A DNA stretch of 50,520 nucleotides from Mycobacterium gordonae. Lineage in GTDB: Bacteria; Actinomycetota; Actinomycetes; Mycobacteriales; Mycobacteriaceae. How positions within the stretch are numbered: position 1 is the first letter of the stretch; each line of letters begins with the position of its first letter. The stretch lies in assembly GCF_002101675.1 (NCBI RefSeq), contig NZ_LQOY01000052.1, forward strand, positions 1-50,520, in the 5' to 3' direction. Both the position numbers and the translations under genes were made by a program. The notes beneath the pieces were generated by a model that was not told the origin of the DNA, ran no database searches, and saw only the letters and a program-made list of their open reading frames with translations. This document shows, in pieces, positions 18,996 through 26,854 of this stretch.

Positions 18996-20180
18996 ATGAG
19001 CGAGCGGGTACTGGACCGAGTCGTGGAGATGGCGGACCAACTGCGCGAGCAGGCGCCGGAGGCCGAGCGCATCGGCCGGCTCACCGACGACACGGTCAAG
19101 ATGATGAAGGCGGCCGGGTTGATCCGGTTGCTGCAGACCAAGCAGTACCAGGGGTTCGAGGTGCACCCCCGGGAGTTCGCCGAGACGACGATGGCGACGG
19201 CGGCGCTGGATCCGGCCGCCGGCTGGATCGTCGGCGTGGTGGGCGTGCACCCCTACCAGCTCGCATATGCGGACCCGAAGGTCGCCGCCGAGATCTGGGC
19301 CGAGGACGTCGACACCTGGATGGCCTCGCCCTACGCACCCCAGGGCGTTGCACGACCAGTGGACGGCGGCTACGTGTTCAACGGACGCTGGCAGTTCAGC
19401 TCGGGGACGGACCATTGCGACTGGATCATCCTGGGCGCCATGCTCGCTGACCCGCAGGGCGTGCCGTTGATGCCGCCCCGGATGCTGCACATGATCCTGC
19501 CGCGCAAGGACTACGAGATCGTCGAGGATTCGTGGAATGTGGTAGGCCTGCGCGGCACCGGCTCCAAGGACGTCATCGTCAAGGACGCGTTCGTGCCGGC
19601 CTACCGGACCATGGATGCGACCAAGGTGATGGACGGCACCGCCCAGCGCGAGGCCGGCATGACCGAGCCGCTGTACCTGATGCCCTGGTCGACGATGTTC
19701 CCGTTGGGCATCTCGGCGGCGACCATCGGCATCGCCGAGGGCGCGCTCGCCGCGCACTTGGACTACCAACGTGAGCGCGTCGGGGCCACCGGAACGGCGA
19801 TCAAGGACGACCCCTACGTCATGTACGCGATCGGGGAAGCCGCCGCCGACATCAACGCCGCCCGCCAGGAACTACTGGCCAACGCCGACCGCATCTACGA
19901 CATGGTCGCCGCCGGCCAGGAAGTGTCGTTCGCCGACCGTGCGGCCGGACGTCGCACCCAGGTCCGCGCGGTATGGCGCGCGGTGTCGGCCGTCGACGAG
20001 ATCTTCGCCCGCTCCGGCGGCAACGCCGCGCGGATGGACAAGCCATTGCAGCGTTACTGGCGCGATGTCCATGTCGGACAGATGCACGCGATCCATGTGC
20101 CGGGCTCCACCTACCACGCCGCCGCGCTGAGCTCGTTCGGCGTGGAACCACCGATGGGTCCACTGCGGGCACTGATCTAG
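18996..20180 (+). CDS. HsaA-like flavin-dependent monooxygenase, oxygenase component
   Basis: A 394-residue protein with the acyl-CoA-dehydrogenase fold, resembling HsaA and group D flavin hydroxylases, which use reduced flavin from a separate reductase to hydroxylate a phenol. The N-terminal helical part has RIGRLTDDTVKMMKAAGL. The middle contains FNGRWQFSSGTDHCDWIILGA, as in this subfamily. HVPGSTYH near the C-terminus is also typical. AGGA lies eight bases before ATG 18996. It is followed after nine bases by an HsaC-like dioxygenase gene, matching the hydroxylate-then-cleave order of the cholesterol pathway. A dedicated reductase (HsaB) is not seen in the window. Confidence 0.85.
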   Translation: MSERVLDRVVEMADQLREQAPEAERIGRLTDDTVKMMKAAGLIRLLQTKQYQGFEVHPREFAETTMATAALDPAAGWIVGVVGVHPYQLAYADPKVAAEIWAEDVDTWMASPYAPQGVARPVDGGYVFNGRWQFSSGTDHCDWIILGAMLADPQGVPLMPPRMLHMILPRKDYEIVEDSWNVVGLRGTGSKDVIVKDAFVPAYRTMDATKVMDGTAQREAGMTEPLYLMPWSTMFPLGISAATIGIAEGALAAHLDYQRERVGATGTAIKDDPYVMYAIGEAAADINAARQELLANADRIYDMVAAGQEVSFADRAAGRRTQVRAVWRAVSAVDEIFARSGGNAARMDKPLQRYWRDVHVGQMHAIHVPGSTYHAAALSSFGVEPPMGPLRALI

Positions 20181-20189
20181 GAGGGACCG

Positions 20190-21092
20190 GTGTTCAAAAG
20201 CCTTGGCTACTTGACAATTTCGACTCATGACATCGAGCGCTGGCGACATTTCGCGTTCGGTGTGCTGGGCTTTGCCGAGGGCTCCGGCCCGGATCCCTCC
20301 GCACTCTATCTGCGCATGGACGAACGCGCGGCCCGCATCGTCCTGGTACCGGGCGAGAGCGAACGGGTGCTCAGCGTCGGCTGGGAAGTCCGCGACGGCG
20401 CGGCGTTGCGGCGGTTGAAGGCAGTCCTGGACGGTGCCGGTATCGCGTTCAAGGAACTGTCGGGACGCGAGGCCGACGCACGCCGTGTCGAAGAGGTGAT
20501 CACCTTCGAAGATCCCGCCGGTGTCACCCTCGAGGTGTTCCATGGCGCGGTGCTCGACCACAGTCCGGTGATCACGCCCTTCGGCGCGCGGTTCGTGACC
20601 GGCGATCAGGGACTGGGTCACGTCGTGCTGCCGGCCACCGACCCGGGCGGGCTGTTCGACTTCTACACCGAGATCTTGGGTTTCCGGTCTCGCGGGGCAT
20701 TTCGGATTCCGGCGCCGCCGGAGTTCGGCCCGATTCGGGTGCGCTTCCTCGGCATCAACGCACGCCACCACAGCCTGGCCATCGCCCCGGCCATGCATCA
20801 GCGCGATCCGGGTGTCGTGCACGTCATGGTGGAGGTCGACACCCTCGACGCCGTCGGGCAGGCGCTGGACCGGGTGAATGCCGAGGGCATTCAGGTGTCG
20901 TCCACCCTCGGCCGCCACACCAACGACAAGATGGTGTCGTTTTATGTCCGTACGCCCGGCGACTGGGACATCGAATTCGGCACCGACGGCGTGCGAGTCG
21001 ACGAAACCTATTACACCGCAGAGGAGATCACTGCCGACAGCTACTGGGGACACCAGTGGGTGAGCGATCTCCCCGCCGCCATGCGGCCCTGA
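20190..21092 (+). CDS. HsaC/BphC-like extradiol ring-cleavage dioxygenase
   Basis: A 300-residue two-domain vicinal-oxygen-chelate dioxygenase that opens a catechol ring beside the hydroxyls. The C-terminal domain carries the Fe(II) ligands His144 (GLGHVVL), His211 (VVHVMVEVD) and Glu262 (DIEFG). Active-site residues typical of the group are also present (His193 or His194 in ARHHSLA, Tyr252 in SFYVRTPGDWD). Its length equals that of HsaC. The GTG start at 20190 is five bases after GAGGG. It forms an operon with the HsaA-like gene. A perfect palindrome begins 12 bases after its stop. Confidence 0.9.
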   Translation: MFKSLGYLTISTHDIERWRHFAFGVLGFAEGSGPDPSALYLRMDERAARIVLVPGESERVLSVGWEVRDGAALRRLKAVLDGAGIAFKELSGREADARRVEEVITFEDPAGVTLEVFHGAVLDHSPVITPFGARFVTGDQGLGHVVLPATDPGGLFDFYTEILGFRSRGAFRIPAPPEFGPIRVRFLGINARHHSLAIAPAMHQRDPGVVHVMVEVDTLDAVGQALDRVNAEGIQVSSTLGRHTNDKMVSFYVRTPGDWDIEFGTDGVRVDETYYTAEEITADSYWGHQWVSDLPAAMRP

Positions 21093-21103
21093 GCTCCCTG
21101 GCG

Positions 21104-21161
21104 CGAGCAGACGCAAAGTCCCCTTGGAACGCGCGTTCCAAGGGGACTTTGCGTCTGCTCG
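21104..21161. terminator. Perfect 58-bp palindrome, possible terminator
   Basis: Two 29-base arms (21104-21132 and 21133-21161) are exact reverse complements with no spacer. The left arm starts CGAGCAGACGCAAAG and the centre reads GGAACGCGCGTTCC. In RNA the same-strand hairpin would be very stable. It sits 12 bases after the dioxygenase stop and 42 bases before the IclR operator. It has no U-rich tail, so it could be a hairpin-only terminator, an RNA-processing element or a mobile palindromic repeat. Confidence 0.7.
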
Positions 21162-21202
21162 GCATTGGAGGTGAGTGACACGGCTCACCTGGTGTGATAC
21201 AA

Positions 21203-21233
21203 GTAGGCATATTCCTATTAGGAATATGCCTAC
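21203..21233. promoter_or_regulatory. Inverted-repeat operator upstream of the IclR-type regulator
   Basis: GTAGGCATATTCCTA and its exact reverse complement are separated by a single T, giving a 31-base near-perfect palindrome. It ends 14 bases before the regulator ATG and covers the expected promoter/5'-leader. AT-rich palindromes of this size are typical operators for IclR-family autoregulation. Repression of the regulator and its downstream esterase genes is inferred. Confidence 0.75.
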
Positions 21234-21247
21234 TGTCGGGAGGACCC

Positions 21248-22039
21248 ATGCCAGCCAGCGTTGACACCGCCACCCCCAGCGCCGTCATCGACCGCATCTC
21301 CCTTGTCCTCGACGCGTTCGACGGGCCGGGACGGCTCACTCTCGCGCAGGTCGTGCGACGCACCGGCCTGCCTCGCTCCTCGGCACACCGGATGCTGGAG
21401 CGGCTGGTGCAGGTGCGCTGGCTGCGTCGCAGCGGTCACGATTACGAACTCGGCATGCGGCTGGTCGAACTGGGATCCCTCGCGGTCCACCAGGACCGCC
21501 TGGTGCGCGCAGCCAAGCCGCTGCTGGGCGAATTGCATGGCGCCACTGGTCTTGTCGTGCATCTCGCCGTACTGGACGGCTCCGACGTCGTCTATTTGGA
21601 CAAAATCGGCGACCGTGTGTGCGGCGGGCTTCCCACTCGCGTCGGCGGTCGCCAGCCCGCACACTGCACTGCCGTCGGCAAGGCGATACTGGCCTATTGC
21701 GACGCCGGCGCCGAGATCGATTTCCGCGCTCGCAAGACCAGATACTCGCTCTCCTCGGGTTCGCAATTGGCCGCCGAACTGGCCAAGGTGCGAGCACATG
21801 GCGTCGCCTTCGAGCGCGAAGAGTCGCTGCTCGGATTCGGTTGCGTCGCAGCACCTATCGGTGCGATCGGCGAGGCCGTCGCCGCGGTGTCGGTATGCGG
21901 CGCGATGAATCGCATGAGATTCGACCAGCGGCTGACCGCGCCGGTGCGAAAGGCAGCGATGGGCATCTGGCGCAACGTCGACGGCAACCAGGTGGCGCCT
22001 ACGCTGCAGCCGCCGCGAGCGCTGCTCCGCTACGCGTGA
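21248..22039 (+). CDS. IclR-family transcriptional regulator
   Basis: A 263-residue regulator. The N-terminal winged helix-turn-helix (about 12-75) contains LTLAQVVRRTGLPRSSAHRML. The C-terminal effector domain contains the HCTAVGKAILAY signature and SLLGFGCVAAPIGAIGEAVAAVSVC. IclR regulators commonly sense aromatic or acid metabolites and control catabolic genes. ATG 21248 follows GGGAGG by five bases. A longer frame from 21194 would run through the operator and is rejected. The stop overlaps the GTG of the following esterase gene (GTGA), so regulator and esterase are co-translated. Confidence 0.9.
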   Translation: MPASVDTATPSAVIDRISLVLDAFDGPGRLTLAQVVRRTGLPRSSAHRMLERLVQVRWLRRSGHDYELGMRLVELGSLAVHQDRLVRAAKPLLGELHGATGLVVHLAVLDGSDVVYLDKIGDRVCGGLPTRVGGRQPAHCTAVGKAILAYCDAGAEIDFRARKTRYSLSSGSQLAAELAKVRAHGVAFEREESLLGFGCVAAPIGAIGEAVAAVSVCGAMNRMRFDQRLTAPVRKAAMGIWRNVDGNQVAPTLQPPRALLRYA

Positions 22040-22956
22040 AGCTCGATCCCCAGATCGCCGGGATCATCGCGGAGCTGGACAGCGGTTTTCCACCGGTGCA
22101 CACCATGACCGGCGCGCAAGCCAGGGCCACGATCCGCGACCGATTCGTGCCGCCTGACATGCCCGAACCTGTACGCGAGGTCCGCGACGCGCTTGTCGCG
22201 GGTCCGGGGTGGGACATCCCGGTGCGCGTGTACCGGCCCGACGGAGACGACCTGCCGGTGCTGGTGTACGCCCACGGCGGTGGGTTCGTGTTCTGTGATC
22301 TCGACAGTCACGACGGTCTGTGCCGCAGCCTCGCCAATCATATTCCCGCCGTGGTGGTTTCGGTTGCTTACCGGTTAGCGCCGGAGCACCGATGGCCCGC
22401 GGCGGCAGACGACGTCTACGCCGTCACCGAGGCGGCCGCAGCCGGGGCGTTCGGCGGCGACGGTCGCCTTGCCGTCGGCGGTGACAGTGCCGGCGGGAAT
22501 CTAGCCACCGTGGCTACATTGATGGCCCGTGACCGGGGCGGCCCGGCGCTCGCGGCGCAGTTGCTGATCTACCCGGTGATCGCGGCGGATTTCAGCACCG
22601 AGTCGTATCGCCTGTTCGGCCACGGCTACTACAACCCGAAGCCTGCGATGCAGTGGTATTGGGATCAATACGTTCCCTCCCTGGAAGACCGCACCCACCC
22701 GTACGCCGGACCACTGCATGCCGACCTGCAGGGGCTACCACCCGCTGTTTTGGTTGTCGCGGGCCACGACCCGCTGCGCGACGAGGCCCTCGCTTACGCC
22801 TCCGGCCTGCGGTCAGCCGGGGTTCCCGTGACACTGCTGCAATTTGACGGCGGTGTCCACGGGTTCATGAGCATGCCCATGCTGGACCTCGCCCGGGAAG
22901 CACGGCAGCGGGCGGGTGTGATGCTCGGCGCGGCCCTCGGGCCAGCCGATGGCTGA
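22036..22956 (+). CDS. Hormone-sensitive-lipase family esterase
   Basis: A 306-residue alpha/beta hydrolase of the HSL (bacterial family IV) group. It has the oxyanion motif YAHGGGFVF, VAYRLAPEHRWPAA, the nucleophile motif GGDSAGGN, an acid in VVAGHDPLRDE and a base in GGVHGFM. These enzymes hydrolyse short or medium esters and lactones. Here it may open the product of a Baeyer-Villiger enzyme (inference). GTG 22036 overlaps the IclR stop by four bases. The open frame extends far upstream through the regulator in another frame, which is a shadow. Confidence 0.88.
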   Translation: MKLDPQIAGIIAELDSGFPPVHTMTGAQARATIRDRFVPPDMPEPVREVRDALVAGPGWDIPVRVYRPDGDDLPVLVYAHGGGFVFCDLDSHDGLCRSLANHIPAVVVSVAYRLAPEHRWPAAADDVYAVTEAAAAGAFGGDGRLAVGGDSAGGNLATVATLMARDRGGPALAAQLLIYPVIAADFSTESYRLFGHGYYNPKPAMQWYWDQYVPSLEDRTHPYAGPLHADLQGLPPAVLVVAGHDPLRDEALAYASGLRSAGVPVTLLQFDGGVHGFMSMPMLDLAREARQRAGVMLGAALGPADG

Positions 22957-23296
22957 CGGGCAGGTCTTCGTCGTCGATCGCGTGGTGACCCGGCCGGGCT
23001 GCGCGCGACAGTTCGTCGAGACCTATCTCGCCGAGTATGCCCCGGGTGCGCGAGAGCGCGGGATGACACTGCGCGACGTCCTGGTGAGTCCGCCGATCTG
23101 GTTCGACGACAGGGTCAACACCATCTCGATCACCTGGACGCTGCCCAGCGTGCAGGCCTGGTGGGAAATGACGTGGCAGGGCCGGAGGGATCCCGGTTTG
23201 GCCGAATGGTGGTCGCGGATCGGCGAGTTGGTGGTGGAACGGTCGCGCTCGTTCGCGGCGGAAGCACACGACGTCGACGGTCTCTGCGATGTATAG
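22949..23296 (+). CDS. Small alpha/beta-barrel-like protein, function unknown
   Basis: A 115-residue soluble protein. It starts with a beta strand (VFVVDRVVTRPGCARQF), then a helix, and ends with tryptophan-rich helices (WWEMTWQGRRDPGLAEWWSRIG). The pattern fits a dimeric alpha/beta (ferredoxin-like) barrel, a fold used by small monooxygenases and isomerases. It overlaps the esterase stop by eight bases and the next gene by eight, so the three are co-translated. No conserved catalytic residue could be assigned. Confidence 0.65.
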   Translation: MADGQVFVVDRVVTRPGCARQFVETYLAEYAPGARERGMTLRDVLVSPPIWFDDRVNTISITWTLPSVQAWWEMTWQGRRDPGLAEWWSRIGELVVERSRSFAAEAHDVDGLCDV

Positions 23297-23930
23297 CGTG
23301 ACCAGGTTGCTCGACGTACCGGAACCGGAGCGCGAGCGCATCATCGCCAACCTGCGTGCCATCGCGGTCCGCGCGCCTCACTCAATCGTGCAACCGACCA
23401 TGCCCGGCTCGCGCAACGGCGGCGACATCCTGGTTCACCTGCGGTTCGCATCCGAACGCCAATGGCGTTGTTCGGAAACGGAATTCGCCGCTGTGGCCGC
23501 CGACGACGCGGTGACACGGATCAATGGCGCCAACTACTCGGGTACCCCGATCCGCACCCACCCGACCGGCGGCACGGTCTACCGAACCCTGCTCCTGCGT
23601 GTTTCTCCCGACACCGCTACCGAGACCACAGCGCGCTTCGAAGACGAGCTCCGCTCGATGCGGCGCTACGTGAAGACGATCACCGGCTGGCAGCTGAGTC
23701 GGGTCGAGGAGGCGGTGGGGGCATCGGCGTGGACGCATGTCTTCGAGCAGACGTTCACCGGCGTCGACGGACTGATGGGCCCTTATCTGATGCACCCCAT
23801 TCATTGGGCTGTCGTGGATCGCTGGTTCGACCCCGAATGCCCCGACGTGATCGTCCGCGACGGGATCTGCCACAGTTTCTGCGCGCTGCCCCGCACCGCG
23901 AACTGGGGTGATCTCTTGTCGGCTCAGTAG
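23289..23930 (+). CDS. Dabb-like (stress-responsive A/B barrel) protein, two-domain
   Basis: A 213-residue protein. Its second half (about 100-200) reads like a Dabb domain (TGWQLSRVEEAVGASAWTHVFEQTF, then a MGPYLMHPIHWAVVDRWFDPE segment). The first half appears to be another, more diverged barrel domain starting with MYSVTRLLDVPEPE. The His-Pro-Ile-His segment could form an active site. It is the last gene of the IclR-esterase operon and convergent with the SDR gene 20 bases away. The role is unknown; a small oxygenase or a cyclase/isomerase are the options. Confidence 0.7.
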   Translation: MYSVTRLLDVPEPERERIIANLRAIAVRAPHSIVQPTMPGSRNGGDILVHLRFASERQWRCSETEFAAVAADDAVTRINGANYSGTPIRTHPTGGTVYRTLLLRVSPDTATETTARFEDELRSMRRYVKTITGWQLSRVEEAVGASAWTHVFEQTFTGVDGLMGPYLMHPIHWAVVDRWFDPECPDVIVRDGICHSFCALPRTANWGDLLSAQ

Positions 23931-23950
23931 TCGGCCCCCTAGTAGGAAGC

Positions 23951-24838
23951 TCAGACACCCGCGGGCCGGATGTTGGGGTTCGCCGTCTCCGGCGGCGCCA
24001 GCGGCCGCATCGTCGAGGTGCCGTCCAAGCTGCGCACCGGCAGGCCTTGCGTCAAGGGATAGTGCAGGCTGAACGCCACCAACCCGGTGCAATCGGCCGC
24101 GGGCCGATGACACATGGCCAGCACGGTCTCGGCCAGATACTCGACCGGCTCGGTCGGAAACGAATCGGGAATCAGTTGCGCGGCGCCGGGCGTACGGACA
24201 GCGGTCGACGGGCCGACGCAGTTGACCGCGATGTTGTCGTCCACGAGTTCGGCGGCCGCCCCCTGGGTGAAGCGGTGCAGCGCGGCCTTGCAGGATGCGT
24301 AGACAACGTCGCCGGCCGTCTTGTTGTAATCCCGATAGGGCCGCACCGGCGCCAACCCGGTGACGGAGCCGATGTTCACGATCCACCCGCCTCCCTGTTT
24401 ACGCATATGCGGGACAACGGCTTTCGTCAGTGCGAACGGTATCCGCAGGTAGTGGTCGATCGTCCGGTCGAAGGTCTCCTCGGACATGTGCTCGACCATG
24501 GCGTAGTCGGCGAACCCGGCATTGTTGACCAGGATGTCCAGTTGCCCCGTGCGGCCGAGGACTTCGGTGATCAAATGCTCGCGCTGTGCAGCATCTTCCA
24601 GGTCTGCCGCCACAGCGATCGCCCGTCCCCCGGCGGCCTCGATGAGAGTGACGGTTTCACCGATGGTGCCCGGCAACGCCGCGGCTAAGCCGCCCCGTAC
24701 CGACGTTGACGGCTGATTCGAACGCGCCGTCACAATGACGGTGGCACCCTCGGCGGCGAGCCGTTGCGCGACTGCGCGCCCGATACCTCGGCTGCTACCG
24801 GTCACCAAGGCCGTTCTGCCGCAGAGCAATCCGGTCAT
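23951..24838 (-). CDS. Short-chain dehydrogenase/reductase
   Basis: A 295-residue classical SDR. It has the cofactor motif TGSSRGIG near residue 14, NNAG, a catalytic serine strand (WIVNIGSVTGL), and YASCK with the catalytic Tyr and Lys. A C-terminal extension of about 40 residues follows the catalytic core. Its ATG 24838 overlaps the stop of the large Baeyer-Villiger monooxygenase gene by four bases, so the two are coupled. The likely job is oxidation of an alcohol to the ketone used by that enzyme. Confidence 0.88.
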   Translation of the reverse strand: MTGLLCGRTALVTGSSRGIGRAVAQRLAAEGATVIVTARSNQPSTSVRGGLAAALPGTIGETVTLIEAAGGRAIAVAADLEDAAQREHLITEVLGRTGQLDILVNNAGFADYAMVEHMSEETFDRTIDHYLRIPFALTKAVVPHMRKQGGGWIVNIGSVTGLAPVRPYRDYNKTAGDVVYASCKAALHRFTQGAAAELVDDNIAVNCVGPSTAVRTPGAAQLIPDSFPTEPVEYLAETVLAMCHRPAADCTGLVAFSLHYPLTQGLPVRSLDGTSTMRPLAPPETANPNIRPAGV

Positions 24839-26727
24839 CGCAGCTCGAAGTGCTCTTCGATGGGCGCCCGGTGTTCGTGCCAGAGATCGACGAGCCGGTA
24901 GGGGGTGGCCACCACCACCCGGCCGGAACTGGAGCGATAGTAGGTGTGCGCGTTGGGCGTGTGGCACCACACCGTGCCGGCCATTGCCCGGTCGATGCCG
25001 GCCACGTACTCGTGGTAGGCCCGCCGCGTCACTTCCATGGTGGTGGCACCGCGCAGCGCCATCAGTTGCAGACATTCGATGATGTAGTGCGCCATCACCT
25101 CCATGGAGAAGTTGGCCCCCGCGCCGTGCCCGGGACTGTAATTGGGTGCCGAGTTGATGAACAGGTTCGGGAATCCGGGAACGGTGCCGCCCCGGTAGGC
25201 GGCGGGGTTGTCGCCCCACTCGTCGCTGAGTTTCCGTCCGTCGCGTCCCCGGATGTCGATCGTCGAGAGGAAATCCAGGTGATAACCGGTGGCGTAGACG
25301 ATGACGTCGAGGTCGATCTGCCTGCCCGCCTGTGTGACAATGCCGTTCGCGTTGACCTCCCGCGGCTCGGCGGCCTCAACGTCGACGTGGTCGCGCGTCA
25401 GCGCCGCATAGTAACCGCCGGGGTCGCGAATGATCCGCTTGCCGTAGGGCGCGAAGTCGGGGGTCACCTTCTTCGCCAAAGCTGTTCCCGCGCCGAAGGT
25501 TCTGTCGATGTAGTCCAGGCACATCTGCAACAACACGTCGTTGGCGGGCGAGATGGACAGATGGGTCGCCGCCCAGTCCGGGTCCCGCAGGATGACGGGG
25601 TAATTGTTGTCGGCCGTGCCCCAGAATGACTTGAGCCGGTTCCAGTTCGCGTAATACGGCAGGTGGCGGCCCAGGTATCGGCGGTAGTCGGGCACGTCGT
25701 CGGTCAACCGCTTGCGCGGCGCCACCCAGTGTGGTTGCCGCTGAAACACCGTTAGGTGTTCGACCTCGTCGACGCAGGCGTCCACGATCTGTACCGCGGT
25801 ACAGCCGGCACCGATCACCGCGACCCGCCGGCCGGCCAGGTCCACCGATGGATCCCATTGGGCGGAGTGAATACTGGTGCCCGCGAATAGTTCCCGGCCC
25901 GGTAGCTCCGGCCAGCGGGGCCGGTTGAGATAGCCGGCGGCGGTGATGACCACGCGCGCAACGCTGATGTCACGGTTGCCGACGCGGTCCACGGAGTGGA
26001 TCTGCCACTGCGCGCGATCCTCGTCCCACCACAGCGCCTCGACCTCGGTGCCGAACCGGGTGTGCGCACGCAGCCCGTACTTGTCGGCCAGCTTCACCAG
26101 GTAGGCCTGGTACTCGGCGCCTTGCGGATAGTAGCTCGTCCATTCCGGATTCACCTCGCGCGACAACGAGTAGTAGGCCGACGGCGTGTCCACGCCGATA
26201 CCCGGGTACGTCGTGGTCAGCCAGGTACCACCGACCTCGTCGTTGCGGTCGAATATCTGGTAGGCCACTCCGGCGTCGGCGGCCGCCAGCGCGGCGATGA
26301 GGCCGGCGATGCCCGCCCCAATGATGGCCACTGTCGTCGTTTCGGGAATCGGCACCGAACGCGGCAATGTCGGCTGGGAGAGCTGAAACCCGCCCTGCTC
26401 GAGCAGCAGCGGGACGAATTCGTCGTCGACCGGGGAGCCGAGCGCCAGCGGCAGCAACCGCCTGAACAGATCCGGGTTATCGGCTGCCCCGGCCCTGGCT
26501 GCCCCGGCGCTACCCAGGGCTTGGATCACCGCGTCCACCAACGCCTCGGCGGTGGCCGGATCGGTGAACCCCGCACGTTCCGGCGGGTCCGGAACGTGCG
26601 AAATCCGCGGTCCGAAGGTGTCGACGACCGCGGGATCGCCGGTCAGTTGGGCCAGTACCGCGACCAGCACACCCGGGTCCGCCCGACGCAGGTTGTCCCG
26701 CAACTCATCGGGATCCGGCGGGGTCAT
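24835..26727 (-). CDS. Baeyer-Villiger monooxygenase with N-terminal extension (HAPMO-like)
   Basis: A 630-residue flavin monooxygenase. About 130 residues of helical N-terminal extension precede the FAD motif GAGIAG (137-142). The fingerprint FAGTSIHSAQWD is at 281-292, a variant with serine in place of the usual threonine after His. The NADPH fold GAGCTA starts near 307. Length and extension resemble 4-hydroxyacetophenone monooxygenase (about 640 residues), a subgroup oxidising aryl and linear ketones. ATG 26727 is used; the open frame to 27090 crosses the divergent gene and is not family-like. Upstream lies a 127-base divergent promoter region shared with the enoyl-CoA hydratase gene. Confidence 0.88.
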   Translation of the reverse strand: MTPPDPDELRDNLRRADPGVLVAVLAQLTGDPAVVDTFGPRISHVPDPPERAGFTDPATAEALVDAVIQALGSAGAARAGAADNPDLFRRLLPLALGSPVDDEFVPLLLEQGGFQLSQPTLPRSVPIPETTTVAIIGAGIAGLIAALAAADAGVAYQIFDRNDEVGGTWLTTTYPGIGVDTPSAYYSLSREVNPEWTSYYPQGAEYQAYLVKLADKYGLRAHTRFGTEVEALWWDEDRAQWQIHSVDRVGNRDISVARVVITAAGYLNRPRWPELPGRELFAGTSIHSAQWDPSVDLAGRRVAVIGAGCTAVQIVDACVDEVEHLTVFQRQPHWVAPRKRLTDDVPDYRRYLGRHLPYYANWNRLKSFWGTADNNYPVILRDPDWAATHLSISPANDVLLQMCLDYIDRTFGAGTALAKKVTPDFAPYGKRIIRDPGGYYAALTRDHVDVEAAEPREVNANGIVTQAGRQIDLDVIVYATGYHLDFLSTIDIRGRDGRKLSDEWGDNPAAYRGGTVPGFPNLFINSAPNYSPGHGAGANFSMEVMAHYIIECLQLMALRGATTMEVTRRAYHEYVAGIDRAMAGTVWCHTPNAHTYYRSSSGRVVVATPYRLVDLWHEHRAPIEEHFELR

Positions 26728-26854
26728 GCCTGTCAGTATCGAAGCCGCCAGGGACGGGGGCGACCGCCCTTTCCTCTGAGCGGGACAGCATTCCGAACAC
26801 AGCTCCTTGCCCCGCGCGTCCAGCAGCTGAAACCGGGTCCTTACAGTTGCCAGC

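Noticed and set aside
21130..21155. DosR half-site inside the 58-bp palindrome (GGGGACTTT)
   Set aside because: Only one half-site fits on each strand and the spacing between GGGAC blocks is wrong; the match is likely a by-product of the palindrome.
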